64,000 nucleotides of DNA, from assembly GCF_035621475.1 (NCBI RefSeq), contig NZ_CP141799.1:1228501-1292500 (forward strand). Direction: 5' to 3'. The stretch comes from Pseudomonas paeninsulae (GTDB lineage: Bacteria; Pseudomonadota; Gammaproteobacteria; Pseudomonadales; Pseudomonadaceae). Both the position numbers and the translations under genes were made by a program. Of the stretch, positions 54,797 through 63,663 are shown in pieces (within the stretch, counting starts at the first letter, position 1; each line of letters opens with the position of its first letter). The notes below the pieces were generated by a model that had not been told where the DNA came from, made no database searches, and saw only the letters and a list, made by a program, of their open reading frames with translations.

Positions 54797-56320
54797 TTAC
54801 TTGATTTCCACCGCCAGGCTTTCGGCGATCTTCTTGTTCCAGATCGCTGGGCCGGTGATGTGCACCGACTCGCCTTTGGTATCGACCGCAACGGTCACCG
54901 GCATGTCCTTGACCTCGAACTCGTAGATGGCTTCCATGCCCATTTCGGCGAAAGCCAGCACCTTGGATTTCTTGATCGCTTGCGACACCAGGTAAGCGGC
55001 GCCGCCGACGGCCATCAGGTATACGGCCTTGTTGTCCTTGATCGCCTCGATGGCAATCGGGCCGCGTTCGGACTTGCCGATCATGCCGAGCAGGCCGGTG
55101 CTTTCGAGGATCTGCCGGGTGAACTTGTCCATCCGCGTGGCGGTAGTCGGGCCGGCTGGGCCAACCACTTCGTCACCGACTGGATCGACCGGGCCGACGT
55201 AATAGATGAAGCGACCCTTGAGGTCGACCGGCAGCTGTTCACCCTTGTTGAGCATTTCGACCATGCGCTTGTGCGCGGCGTCGCGGCCGGTGAGCATCTT
55301 GCCGTTAAGCAGTACGGTTTCGCCCGGCTTCCAGCTCTGCACGTCTTGCGGGGTGATGCTGTCGAGGTCGACGCGGCGCGCACTCGGGCCAGCTTCCCAG
55401 ACGATTTCCGGGTAGGCGTCCAGCGGCGGCGGCGTCAGTTCGGCCGGGCCAGTGCCATCGAGCACAAAGTGGGCGTGACGGGTGGCGGCGCAGTTGGGGA
55501 TCATGCACACCGGCAGGGAGGCGGCGTGGGTCGGGTAGTCCATGATCTTGACGTCGAGCACGGTGGTCAGGCCGCCCAGGCCCTGGGCACCGATGCCCAG
55601 CTGATTGACCTTGTCGAACAGTTCCAGGCGCAGCTCTTCGACCCGGTTGGACGGGCCGCGGGCTTTCAGCTCATGGATGTCGATGGACTCCATCAACACT
55701 TCCTTGGCCATCACCGCGGCCTTCTCGGCGGTGCCGCCGATGCCGATGCCGAGCATGCCCGGTGGGCACCAGCCGGCGCCCATTTCCGGCACGGTCTTGA
55801 GCACCCAGTCGACGATCGAGTCGGACGGGTTGAGCATGGCCATCTTCGACTTGTTCTCGGAGCCGCCGCCCTTGGCTGCAACGTCCACGTCGACCTTGTC
55901 GCCGGGGACGATGGAGTAGTGGATCACCGCCGGGGTGTTGTCCTTGGTGTTCTTGCGCGCACCGGCCGGGTCGGCCAGGATCGAGGCGCGCAGGACGTTT
56001 TCCGGCAGGTTGTAGGCGCGACGTACGCCTTCGTTGATCATGTCGTCGACGCTCATGGTCGCGCCGTCCCAGCGCACGTCCATGCCCACACGGACGAATA
56101 CGGTGACGATACCGGTGTCCTGGCAGATCGGTCGATGACCGGTGGCACACATGCGCGAGTTGATCAGGATCTGCGCCATGGCGTCGCGCGCGGCCGGGGA
56201 CTCTTCCTTGAGGTAGGCCTCATGCATGGCCTGGATGAAATCCACGGGATGGTAATAGGAGATGAACTGCAGGGCGTCGGCGACGCTCTGGATCAGGTCG
56301 TCTTGCTTGATCACGGTCAT
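54797..56320 (-). CDS. class I fumarate hydratase (Fe-S)
   Basis: This enzyme converts fumarate to malate in the TCA cycle with an oxygen-sensitive [4Fe-4S] cluster. The 507-residue protein has candidate cluster cysteines in PICQDTG, GAGWCPPGM and MIPNCAATRHAHF, and continues through the C-terminal domain (GPAGPTTATRMDKF, VGGAAYLVSQAIKK). Its position beside the SadC-like gene matches P. aeruginosa PA4333. ATG at 56320. Confidence 0.94.
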   Translation of the reverse strand: MTVIKQDDLIQSVADALQFISYYHPVDFIQAMHEAYLKEESPAARDAMAQILINSRMCATGHRPICQDTGIVTVFVRVGMDVRWDGATMSVDDMINEGVRRAYNLPENVLRASILADPAGARKNTKDNTPAVIHYSIVPGDKVDVDVAAKGGGSENKSKMAMLNPSDSIVDWVLKTVPEMGAGWCPPGMLGIGIGGTAEKAAVMAKEVLMESIDIHELKARGPSNRVEELRLELFDKVNQLGIGAQGLGGLTTVLDVKIMDYPTHAASLPVCMIPNCAATRHAHFVLDGTGPAELTPPPLDAYPEIVWEAGPSARRVDLDSITPQDVQSWKPGETVLLNGKMLTGRDAAHKRMVEMLNKGEQLPVDLKGRFIYYVGPVDPVGDEVVGPAGPTTATRMDKFTRQILESTGLLGMIGKSERGPIAIEAIKDNKAVYLMAVGGAAYLVSQAIKKSKVLAFAEMGMEAIYEFEVKDMPVTVAVDTKGESVHITGPAIWNKKIAESLAVEIK

Positions 56321-56559
56321 GCTTGGCGCTCCTTTTTATAAAGGTAGGAGTAGGGCAAAACTACGGCGACGGCGAACCACGAGTCGACGCGCGGGTGCAG
56401 TAAAAAAGGCGCGGCAGTATAACGCGCAGGCTGCTGAGCGGACAGTCGCCGATGGTCGACCTTGGTCGCTGATCGGCCCCTGAACGTGCTAGGCATTTAA
56501 TGAGTACGGGCGTAGAGTAGCGGCTGAATGCCAGTATGGGATGGAGCCCATAAGCCCTC

Positions 56560-57687
56560 ATGAGCCTAAGCCATCAGCGGGTCACTCAGCGTACTCTGCA
56601 ACGCCTGCTGCTGAAACGCTTCGGCATGGCGGTGGTGACTTACGCCCTCACGGCGCTACTGTGCTGGATCGCGGTATTCAACGATCTGTTTCGTGCCTCC
56701 ATAGCGACTACGCTGCTCCTCACTGGGTTGGCAATACTCACTCAGTCGACCTTCCTCGGCCTGTTTCTCTCCGGGCAGAATCTGCGTTTTCGTGACCCCA
56801 GCCTGACCGAAGCGCAGGTGCTGGTGGCTCTGGCCTGGCTGACGGTTTTGTTGGGCATGTTTGCCAATGGGCGCGGCGCCTTGCTGGTGTTCTACGTGCT
56901 GATCCTGTTGTTCGGCGTGTTCCAGTTGCCACCAAAAGTGTTTGCGCGTTGCGCGGTCATCGCTTTTTTCGGCTTCGCCGGACTCAACCTATACGAGGCT
57001 TATCGGTACCCGTTGGCCGATCCCGGTCAGGCCATCTTGCAGGTCTGCGTGCTGGGCGGCGTGATGCTCTGGATGAGCCTGTTTGCCAGCTATGTGCAGG
57101 CTATGCGGCAGCGCATGCGCCAGCGTCGCTTCGCCTTGCAGGCACACCGGGACACCTTGCGCGGAATGATGCGCCAGCTCGAAGACCTGGCCGCGACGGA
57201 TGAGCTGACCGGCCTGTTCAACCGCCGCCATTTCCTGCGCTTTGCCAAAGGTGAGCTGAAAAACCTGCGCGCCGACAGTCAGCACGGCCTGGCGCTGATC
57301 GATCTGGATCACTTCAAGCGGGTCAACGATGTCCACGGTCACGCCGCGGGTGATCGTGTGCTGCAGACCTTCGCCACCGTGGCGCAAGCCTGTCTGCGCG
57401 ATGGCGATATTATCGCGCGCTACGGCGGCGAGGAATTCGTGCTGTTGCTGCCCAATACCCAGCCCGATCGGTTCACCGCCTGTTGCGAGCGCTTGCGCGA
57501 GGCCTTCAATCAGGCTGAACCCTTGGGCATTAAGGTGGATACTCTGAGCTTGTCCATCGGAATGACCTTACTGACCATGCACGATGACCTGGATGAGGCG
57601 CTGCAACGTGCCGATCAGGCGCTCTACCGGGCCAAACGCAACGGACGTAACCGGTGTGCGGCGGCCTGGGAGGATATCGATGCCTGA
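56560..57687 (+). CDS. sadC: membrane diguanylate cyclase, SadC-like
   Basis: This enzyme makes the second messenger c-di-GMP. The 375-residue protein has about five or six N-terminal helices, a short linker coil, and a GGDEF domain with ARYGGEEF and an inhibitory RxxD just before it (LRDGD). It is shorter than P. aeruginosa SadC (about 487, as I recall), mainly in the membrane part. The assignment rests on position between fumarase and the ferredoxin reductase. Its stop overlaps the next gene by 8 bp. Confidence 0.8.
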   Translation: MSLSHQRVTQRTLQRLLLKRFGMAVVTYALTALLCWIAVFNDLFRASIATTLLLTGLAILTQSTFLGLFLSGQNLRFRDPSLTEAQVLVALAWLTVLLGMFANGRGALLVFYVLILLFGVFQLPPKVFARCAVIAFFGFAGLNLYEAYRYPLADPGQAILQVCVLGGVMLWMSLFASYVQAMRQRMRQRRFALQAHRDTLRGMMRQLEDLAATDELTGLFNRRHFLRFAKGELKNLRADSQHGLALIDLDHFKRVNDVHGHAAGDRVLQTFATVAQACLRDGDIIARYGGEEFVLLLPNTQPDRFTACCERLREAFNQAEPLGIKVDTLSLSIGMTLLTMHDDLDEALQRADQALYRAKRNGRNRCAAAWEDIDA

Positions 57688-58621
57688 ACTCCGGGTGGGC
57701 GAGCAGCGGCTGACCGTTGCGCCTGCCAGCAACCTGCTCGATGCCCTGCTGCAGGGCGGTGTTGAGGTGCCTTACAGTTGCCGTTCGGGCAGTTGCCATG
57801 CCTGCCTGGTGCGTTGCCTGCGCGGTGAACCGCTGGATGCCAAGCCCGAGGCGCTCGACCAACAGCGTCGTGAGCAGGGCTGGCGCCTGGCCTGCCAGTG
57901 TCGGATCGTCGACGACTTGCAGGTCGAAGTGTTCGATCCCGTGCGCGATGGCCGGCCTGCGCATATCGATGCCTGTGACTGGCTGAGCCCCGATGTGTTG
58001 CGCTTGCGCCTGACGCCTCAACAACCGCTGCGTTACCGAGCCGGTCAGCATCTGGTGCTCTGGACCGACACGGGGATTGCCCGACCTTATTCGTTGGCCA
58101 GCCTGCCTGGCGAAGACTCCTGGCTGGAGTTCCATCTGGACTGTCGTCATAGCGGCGCGTTCAGCGATGCGGCGCGGGCATTCAAGCCGGGCGATACCTT
58201 GCGCCTCGGTGAGCTGCGCGGTGGCGCCTTGCACTACGACCCCGATTGGCAGATGCGCTCACTCTGGCTGCTGGCGGCCGGCACCGGGCTGGCACCGCTC
58301 TACGGGGTGCTGCGCGAAGCACTGCGCCAGGATCACCAGGGCCGCATCCGGGTCATTCATCTGGCCCATGATCGCACCGGGCATTACCTGGCCGAGCCCC
58401 TGACGCAGCTGGCGGCGCAGTATCCGCAGTTGCAGGTCGAGCTGCTCAGCGCGGCCGAGATGTCAGCGGCTTTGGCCGAACTGCGCCTTGCTTCCCGGCA
58501 AACCCTCGCCTTACTCTGCGGCCACCCCGACAGTGTCGAAGCCTTTACCCGGCGCCTGTATTTGGCAGGTATGCCGCGTAATCAGATATTTGCCGACCTG
58601 TTCTTGCCGCACGCCCGATAA
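57680..58621 (+). CDS. ferredoxin-type reductase with an N-terminal [2Fe-2S] domain
   Basis: This 313-residue electron-transfer reductase has plant-type ferredoxin cysteines at the N-terminus (CRSGSCHACLVRC ... LACQC), then an FAD domain (RPYSLASLPG) and an NAD(P) domain (LAAGTGLAPLYG). It is the counterpart of PA4331. The ATG at 57680 lies in the GGDEF gene's last codons. The partner oxygenase is unknown. Confidence 0.85.
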   Translation: MPELRVGEQRLTVAPASNLLDALLQGGVEVPYSCRSGSCHACLVRCLRGEPLDAKPEALDQQRREQGWRLACQCRIVDDLQVEVFDPVRDGRPAHIDACDWLSPDVLRLRLTPQQPLRYRAGQHLVLWTDTGIARPYSLASLPGEDSWLEFHLDCRHSGAFSDAARAFKPGDTLRLGELRGGALHYDPDWQMRSLWLLAAGTGLAPLYGVLREALRQDHQGRIRVIHLAHDRTGHYLAEPLTQLAAQYPQLQVELLSAAEMSAALAELRLASRQTLALLCGHPDSVEAFTRRLYLAGMPRNQIFADLFLPHAR

Positions 58622-58655
58622 CCGCCACTGCGGTGTCAGCCCCGGAGTTTGAGTG

Positions 58656-59429
58656 ATGAGTGAGCACCTGCTGGTTGAGCGCGAGGAAGGTCTGTTGACC
58701 CTGCGCCTGAACCGTTTGCACAAGAAAAACGCCCTGACCCGGGCGATGTACAGCGGCATGGCCGAGGTGCTCAAGCAGGCCGATCAGGACAGCAGCGTAC
58801 GCGCCGTGCTGATCACCGGCGGCGAGACGTGCTTCACCAGTGGCAACGATGTGGCCGATTTCATCCAGGCGCCACCGTCCGGGCTGGGAAGTGACGTGTT
58901 CCAGTTCATGCAGGTCCTGTTCGAGTTCAGCAAGCCGGTGGTAGCGGCGGTCAGCGGCCCGGCGGTGGGCATCGGCACCACCCTGCTGTTGCATTGCGAT
59001 CTGGTCTACGTCAGCCGTGAGGCGACCCTGAAGATGCCCTTCGTCAACCTGGGCCTGTGCCCCGAATTCGGCTCCAGCCTGATTCTGCCGCGCCTGCTCG
59101 GCCATGTGCGGGCGGCCGAGTTGCTGCTGCTTGGGCAAAGCTTCACCGGCGAGCAAGCGGCTGCCTGGGGCATCGCCAACCAGGCGCTGGAGGGCGGCGC
59201 CGCGACCTTGGCCAAGGCCCGCGAGATGGCCCTGCGCTTCCAGCAACTGCCGCCCTCGGCAGTGACCGATAGCAAGCGCTTGATGCGCGCGCCTGGGCGT
59301 GAGGAGTTGCGCCGGGTGATCGAGGAAGAGGGCGCGCTGTTCGGTCAGCGCCTGCGCTCGCCGGAAGCTATCGAGGCGCTGACGGCCTTCATGCAGCGGC
59401 GTCCGGCGGACTTCTCCAAACTCGGCTAA
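58656..59429 (+). CDS. enoyl-CoA hydratase/isomerase family protein
   Basis: This 257-residue crotonase-fold enzyme has oxyanion-loop segments GGETCFTSGNDVADF and AVSGPAVGIGTTLLLHCDL, and glutamate in LGLCPEFGSSLILP. It probably hydrates or isomerises enoyl-CoA. GGAG lies 9 nt before the ATG at 58656. It lies 34 bp after the reductase and before a shared terminator. Confidence 0.88.
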   Translation: MSEHLLVEREEGLLTLRLNRLHKKNALTRAMYSGMAEVLKQADQDSSVRAVLITGGETCFTSGNDVADFIQAPPSGLGSDVFQFMQVLFEFSKPVVAAVSGPAVGIGTTLLLHCDLVYVSREATLKMPFVNLGLCPEFGSSLILPRLLGHVRAAELLLLGQSFTGEQAAAWGIANQALEGGAATLAKAREMALRFQQLPPSAVTDSKRLMRAPGREELRRVIEEEGALFGQRLRSPEAIEALTAFMQRRPADFSKLG

Positions 59430-59471
59430 ACGCCGACTCCTGGAGTGCGCACGGTGTTCCCTGCGGATAAC

Positions 59472-59498
59472 AAAAGGCCGCTCATCGAGCGGCCTTTT
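59472..59498. terminator. bidirectional terminator between the enoyl-CoA hydratase gene and pykA
   Basis: AAAAGGCCGCTC-atc-GAGCGGCCTTTT is a perfect inverted stem with A and T tails, serving both convergent genes. Confidence 0.9.
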
Positions 59499-59515
59499 AC
59501 AGGGTGACGCGGGCC

Positions 59516-60967
59516 TTACACCAGCGCTTCACCGACATGCAGGATCTTCATGCCGTTGGTGCCGCCGATGGTGTGGTAGCTGTCGCCCTTGGTCAGGATC
59601 ACCCAGTCACCCGGCTTGACCACGCCACGCTTGAGCAGTTCGTCCACGGCCGCCTGGCTGACTTGTTCCGGGGGCATGGCCGCCGGGTCGAACGGTACGG
59701 TGTAGACGCCGCGGAACATGGCGGCACGCGCCTGGGTGGCGCGGTGGGGGGAGAAGGCGTAGATCGGCACCGAGGAGCGAATCCGCGACATGATCAGCGG
59801 GGTGTAACCGCTTTCGGTCAGGGCGATGATCGCTTTGACGCCCGGGAAATGGTTGGCCGTGTACATGGCCGCCAGGGCGATGCTTTCGTCGCAACGTTCG
59901 AAGGTCGTGCCCATGCGGTGGCTGGAGGCTTTGCTGGTCGGGTGTTTTTCCGCACCGATGCAAATCCGCGCCATGGCTTGCACCGCTTCCAACGGGTAGG
60001 CACCGGCAGCACTTTCTGCCGAGAGCATCACCGCGTCGGTATAGTCGAGCACGGCGTTGGCTACGTCGGAGACTTCGGCGCGGGTCGGCATCGGGTTCTG
60101 GATCATCGACTCCATCATCTGGGTCGCCGTGATCACCGCCTTGTTATGGCGCCGTGCATGCAGAATGATTTTCTTCTGAATGCCGCACAGCTCGGCATCG
60201 CCGATTTCCACGCCAAGGTCGCCGCGGGCGACCATCACCGCGTCACTGGCGCGGATCAAACCGTCGAGGGTTTCGTCGTCGGCCACGGCCTCGGCCCGTT
60301 CGATCTTGGCCACCAGCCAGGCGGTGCCGCCTGATTCGTCGCGCAGTTTGCGCGCGTACTCCATGTCCGAAGCGTCGCGCGGGAAGGACACGGCCAGGTA
60401 ATCCAGGTCCATCTCGGCGGCGTGGATGATGTCGGCCTTGTCTTTCTCGGTCAGCGCTGGCGCGGTCAGGCCACCGCCGCGACGGTTGATGCCTTTATGG
60501 TCGGACAGCGGGCCGCCGATCAATACCGAGCAGTGCAGGGCGTCGGCAGTTGCCGTGTCCACGCGCATCACTACCCGACCGTCGTCGAGCAATAGCTCGT
60601 CGCCGACGCCGCAATCCTTGACCAGGTCCGGGTAGTCGATGCCGACGATTTCCTGGGTGCCTTCAGTCAGCGGGTGACTGGTGGAAAAGGTGAACGGGTC
60701 GCCGACCTTAAGCTCGATGCGCTTGCAGGCGAACTTGGCAATGCGGATCTTCGGTCCTTGCAGGTCGCCAAGCAGGGCGACATGCCGGCCATGCTTGGCG
60801 GCCAGTTCGCGGACCAGCTTGGCGCGGGCCTTGTGCTCGTCCGGCGTGCCATGGGAGAAGTTCAGGCGGGCCACATCCAGACCCGCGATGATCAGTTGCT
60901 CGAGGACTTCGGGCGAATTGCTCGATGGACCAAGGGTGGCGACGATTTTGGTACGGCGAAAGGTCAT
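59516..60967 (-). CDS. pykA: pyruvate kinase
   Basis: This enzyme makes pyruvate and ATP from phosphoenolpyruvate. The 483-residue protein has LNFSHG, the catalytic Lys in AKIERAEAV, metal-binding MVARGDLGVEI and TATQMMESM. The length and motifs fit PykA. ATG at 60967 begins MTFRRTKIVATLGP, the family start. Confidence 0.95.
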   Translation of the reverse strand: MTFRRTKIVATLGPSSNSPEVLEQLIIAGLDVARLNFSHGTPDEHKARAKLVRELAAKHGRHVALLGDLQGPKIRIAKFACKRIELKVGDPFTFSTSHPLTEGTQEIVGIDYPDLVKDCGVGDELLLDDGRVVMRVDTATADALHCSVLIGGPLSDHKGINRRGGGLTAPALTEKDKADIIHAAEMDLDYLAVSFPRDASDMEYARKLRDESGGTAWLVAKIERAEAVADDETLDGLIRASDAVMVARGDLGVEIGDAELCGIQKKIILHARRHNKAVITATQMMESMIQNPMPTRAEVSDVANAVLDYTDAVMLSAESAAGAYPLEAVQAMARICIGAEKHPTSKASSHRMGTTFERCDESIALAAMYTANHFPGVKAIIALTESGYTPLIMSRIRSSVPIYAFSPHRATQARAAMFRGVYTVPFDPAAMPPEQVSQAAVDELLKRGVVKPGDWVILTKGDSYHTIGGTNGMKILHVGEALV

Positions 60968-61060
60968 GCGCGGACTCCTGAGTTGCGATTAAGCGCGAGG
61001 CTACTACGCCGTAATCCTGTAGTCATTGTTGCTCTGCACTACCTTTATGCTCAGCGGTTG

Positions 61061-61224
61061 TGAAAATATCGAGCGCCGTCGCGAGGCTGTCTCCAGGTGT
61101 TCGCGGCAAGGCGCGCTGCGTGAAAAGTAGGGGAGTTTAGTGAGCTAAATGACCCTGCTTTTCACGTAGTGCAACGTCAGTAGCGGGCGTCTGGAGGCGG
61201 CCGCAGTAGGCGAGAGTTTTTTCA
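61061..61224. repeat. 164-bp imperfect inverted-repeat element
   Basis: Inner arms CGTGAAAAGTAGGG (61119-61132) and CCCTGCTTTTCACG (61153-61166) pair with one mismatch. Further out, CTCCAG pairs CTGGAG (61091 and 61191), and the ends TGAAAA (61061) and TTTTCA (to 61224) close it. The right end forms the stop of the universal stress protein gene. It resembles a MITE or nemis-like element; no second copy is seen here. Confidence 0.55.
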
Positions 61225-62130
61225 TAAGCTCTCAGGTTTTAGGACCAGTAAATCACAGTCCACGCTCTCCAGAATGCGCTCCGCGGTATGCCCGATCAGG
61301 GCCGTATCCAGGTGGCCGCGAGCGATGGCGCCCATCAGCAGCAGATCGACATGCTGCTCGCGAACAAAGCGTGGCAGGACTTCTTCGGCAAAGCCCTCGA
61401 TCAGGTGGGTGTCGGGCGTGGCGATCGGGTATTGGCCGAGCAACTGGGCAAAGGCGTCACTGTGCTGGGCGGCGCAGCGGGCGACATAGTCGTCGTAATT
61501 GGCGAGCAGTTCGGCATCGAACATCAGGGTGTGCGGCAGGGGGGAATAACTGTGCAGGTAATGAGCCTGCATGCCCAGTTGCCGGCTCAGCTCGCTGGCT
61601 GCGCGAATCAGTTGATGATCGAGCGCCGCCGGTTTGTCGGCGCTGTGCAGTGGGTCCAGCGCCGCACACAGGCTATGGCCCTGCCACTCGGCATGGTGCA
61701 CCAACCATAGCGCTGCCGGGCAATGGCGGATCAACTGCCAGCAACTGTTGGTCAGCAGCAGCCGGCGTAGCGGGCTGTCATGAGCGGTGGACTTGAGCAC
61801 CAGGTCTGGCGCCAGCTCTGCCACTTTCTCCAGCACCAGCTTGTGCAGCGGCCTGCCCCAGCGCACGTCCAGATGCAGCTCCAGGCCCTCGGCCCGCAGT
61901 GGCGCGGCCAACTCCTCCAGCCATGCCGTGCCACGTTCGAGCAAGGCGGCCCGGCCCCGGCTTTGCATGGCCGTATCGAACAGGTGGCCGGCTTCCAGGG
62001 TGGCGTTGTATTCGACCAGCAGCAGGTGCAGTTGCGCGCGGCTCTTGCGTGCCAGCCATAGCGCCCGCTCGAGTGCCGGTTGGTGTATCTGCTGGGGATC
62101 GATGACAACCAGTAGCTGTTGCAGATTCAT
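61222..62130 (-). CDS. tandem universal stress protein
   Basis: This 302-residue protein has two Usp domains (LLVVIDPQQIHQPAL and a second from LCAALDPLHSAD). The ATP-binding loop GAIARGHLDTALIGHTAERIL is partly kept in domain 2. UspE-like proteins act in stress and surface behaviour. The start at 62130 has GAGGT upstream; the frame to 62172 adds nothing conserved. Position matches P. aeruginosa PA4328. Confidence 0.87.
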   Translation of the reverse strand: MNLQQLLVVIDPQQIHQPALERALWLARKSRAQLHLLLVEYNATLEAGHLFDTAMQSRGRAALLERGTAWLEELAAPLRAEGLELHLDVRWGRPLHKLVLEKVAELAPDLVLKSTAHDSPLRRLLLTNSCWQLIRHCPAALWLVHHAEWQGHSLCAALDPLHSADKPAALDHQLIRAASELSRQLGMQAHYLHSYSPLPHTLMFDAELLANYDDYVARCAAQHSDAFAQLLGQYPIATPDTHLIEGFAEEVLPRFVREQHVDLLLMGAIARGHLDTALIGHTAERILESVDCDLLVLKPESL

Positions 62131-62302
62131 GGCCTGGACCTCGCTGTGGGTTAGCTGCACATTGCAACGCATGGGGGCGCTGCTGGCGTTGATCTGTATC
62201 AGCTTAGTGGACAGGCAATTCCTTGGCGCCTGAACCGGGTGTCGGGGTGCCCTGCAGATTTTGCCGTGTCAGTCGATACACTGCTCATTGGAGGAGAGAC
62301 CC

Positions 62303-62677
62303 ATGCGAACCCTGTTGATTCTGATCCTGGCGCTCAGCGCCGCCGGTTGTACCCGGTGGTCGCTCGACCACCACCTGAACAATGCCTATCGCGCCTATGA
62401 GCGGGGCGATTGTCCCCAGGTCATTCTGGAGTTATCCCAGGCCGAGCGCAAAAGCCGTTCGCGTGGCTACCTGCAGCCGGAAATATCCATGCTGCGCGGC
62501 CAGTGTCTGGAGCGGCAAAACCTGTTCGTCGATGCGGCGCAGACCTATGAGTTCCTTATCAGTCGTTATCCCACCAGCGAATACGCGTTCCGCGCCCGCG
62601 CGCGCCTGGAAACCTTGCAGCAGTTGGGACATTACCGTCCTGCTGGAGCGACCAGGGCTGCATCCACGGCACTCTGA
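62303..62677 (+). CDS. lipoprotein with TPR-like repeats
   Basis: This 124-residue lipoprotein has lipobox LSAAGC after a short hydrophobic leader, then helical repeats (NNAYRAYERGDCPQVILELS, AQTYEFLISRYPTSEYAFRA) as in YfiO/BamD- or YbgF-type TPR proteins. Strong ribosome binding site GGAGGAG. Exact role unknown; likely an outer-membrane or periplasmic scaffold. Confidence 0.78.
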   Translation: MRTLLILILALSAAGCTRWSLDHHLNNAYRAYERGDCPQVILELSQAERKSRSRGYLQPEISMLRGQCLERQNLFVDAAQTYEFLISRYPTSEYAFRARARLETLQQLGHYRPAGATRAASTAL

Positions 62678-62748
62678 CCGCCGGTCGCCGAGGTTGGTAA
62701 CGGGTTATTGCAGGGGTAAGCTGAAGCATTATTTCAGGGAGGAAAATC

Positions 62749-63171
62749 ATGCGCGTGTTGTTCTGTCTGTTGTTGCTGCCGGGATTGGCGGCAGCGGAGG
62801 TTTATCGCTGGGTCGACGCCAATGGCCAAGTGCATTTCGATCAGCGGCCTGTTGCGGCCGGAGCCGAGCAGATCGAGATCAGGCCGCAGGTGATCGAGCG
62901 CGACGATCTAACGCGTCAACGCGAGGAGCGTACCGCGCGCTTCTATGAGGCCCGCCGTGCCGAGCAGGCGCAGGCTTCGGCTGTATCAGCGGAACGCCAA
63001 GCCCTACGTGCGCAGGAGTGCGCTGAGCTGCGCAACAGGCTGGCGCAGATCCCGGAGGGACGCCGCTATTTTCACACCGAGGCGTCGGGTGAGCGGAGCT
63101 ATTACGGCGATGAACAGCTTGATGCTGCTCGTCGTCAGCTGCGCGACCGAGTGTCCGAACGCTGTTCCTGA
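62749..63171 (+). CDS. DUF4124-family periplasmic protein
   Basis: This 140-residue exported protein has signal peptide MRVLFCLLLLPGLAAA followed by the DUF4124 core EVYRWVDANGQVHFDQRP, then a charged coiled-coil tail rich in Arg/Glu/Ala. Function unknown. ATG at 62749 follows GGGAGG. It lies between the lipoprotein and PilZ genes on the same strand. Confidence 0.82.
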   Translation: MRVLFCLLLLPGLAAAEVYRWVDANGQVHFDQRPVAAGAEQIEIRPQVIERDDLTRQREERTARFYEARRAEQAQASAVSAERQALRAQECAELRNRLAQIPEGRRYFHTEASGERSYYGDEQLDAARRQLRDRVSERCS

Positions 63172-63231
63172 AACTGGTTTAAGAGCGGTAGTGCGGCCAT
63201 ACTTAAAGCCCATTCATAGCGATTTGCCATT

Positions 63232-63588
63232 ATGCCTATTCAGCGCCGAATAGATCGTCAGCAGTTGCCTTACTACCTGAAGGTATTCAACCGCATAACC
63301 GACAAGCCAATGGGCTATATCGGTAATGTGTCGTTGGAGGGTCTGATGTTGATCAGCCAACTGCCGATGCTGGTGGGCGCGCGCTTCGACATGCGCTTGA
63401 AAATTCCAGGGCCAAATGCGCAACGCTTCATCGACTTCTCGGCCACGTGCCAGTGGTGCCATGAGGATGTCACCCCGGGCAGCTTCGACTCAGGTTTCGC
63501 CATGGTGGTGCCGCCAGCCGAGTTCGTCGAGATGGTCGATGCACTGCATCAATATTTCAGCTTCTACCCCATGGCTGCCTCCGCCTAG
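63232..63588 (+). CDS. PilZ-domain protein (c-di-GMP receptor candidate)
   Basis: This 118-residue single PilZ domain has RRIDR (RxxxR arm) and NVSLEGLML ([D/N]xSxxG), the two c-di-GMP binding motifs. It could therefore sense the output of the SadC-like cyclase 6 kb away. Its place matches P. aeruginosa PA4324. A terminator follows. Confidence 0.82.
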   Translation: MPIQRRIDRQQLPYYLKVFNRITDKPMGYIGNVSLEGLMLISQLPMLVGARFDMRLKIPGPNAQRFIDFSATCQWCHEDVTPGSFDSGFAMVVPPAEFVEMVDALHQYFSFYPMAASA

Positions 63589-63619
63589 TACTCAAGCGCG
63601 TCCCCTGTGCAGCGCCTAT

Positions 63620-63648
63620 AAAAAAACCGCCTCGAAAGGCGGTTTTTT
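63620..63648. terminator. bidirectional terminator between the PilZ gene and mqo
   Basis: AAAAAACCGCCT-cgaa-AGGCGGTTTTTT is a clear stem with A/T tails; both genes converge on it. Confidence 0.9.
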
Positions 63649-63663
63649 AGTACTGCAGTCGAC

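Noticed and set aside
54860..56341. 493-codon frame opposite fumarase
   Set aside because: Shadow of the fumarase gene; no family resemblance.
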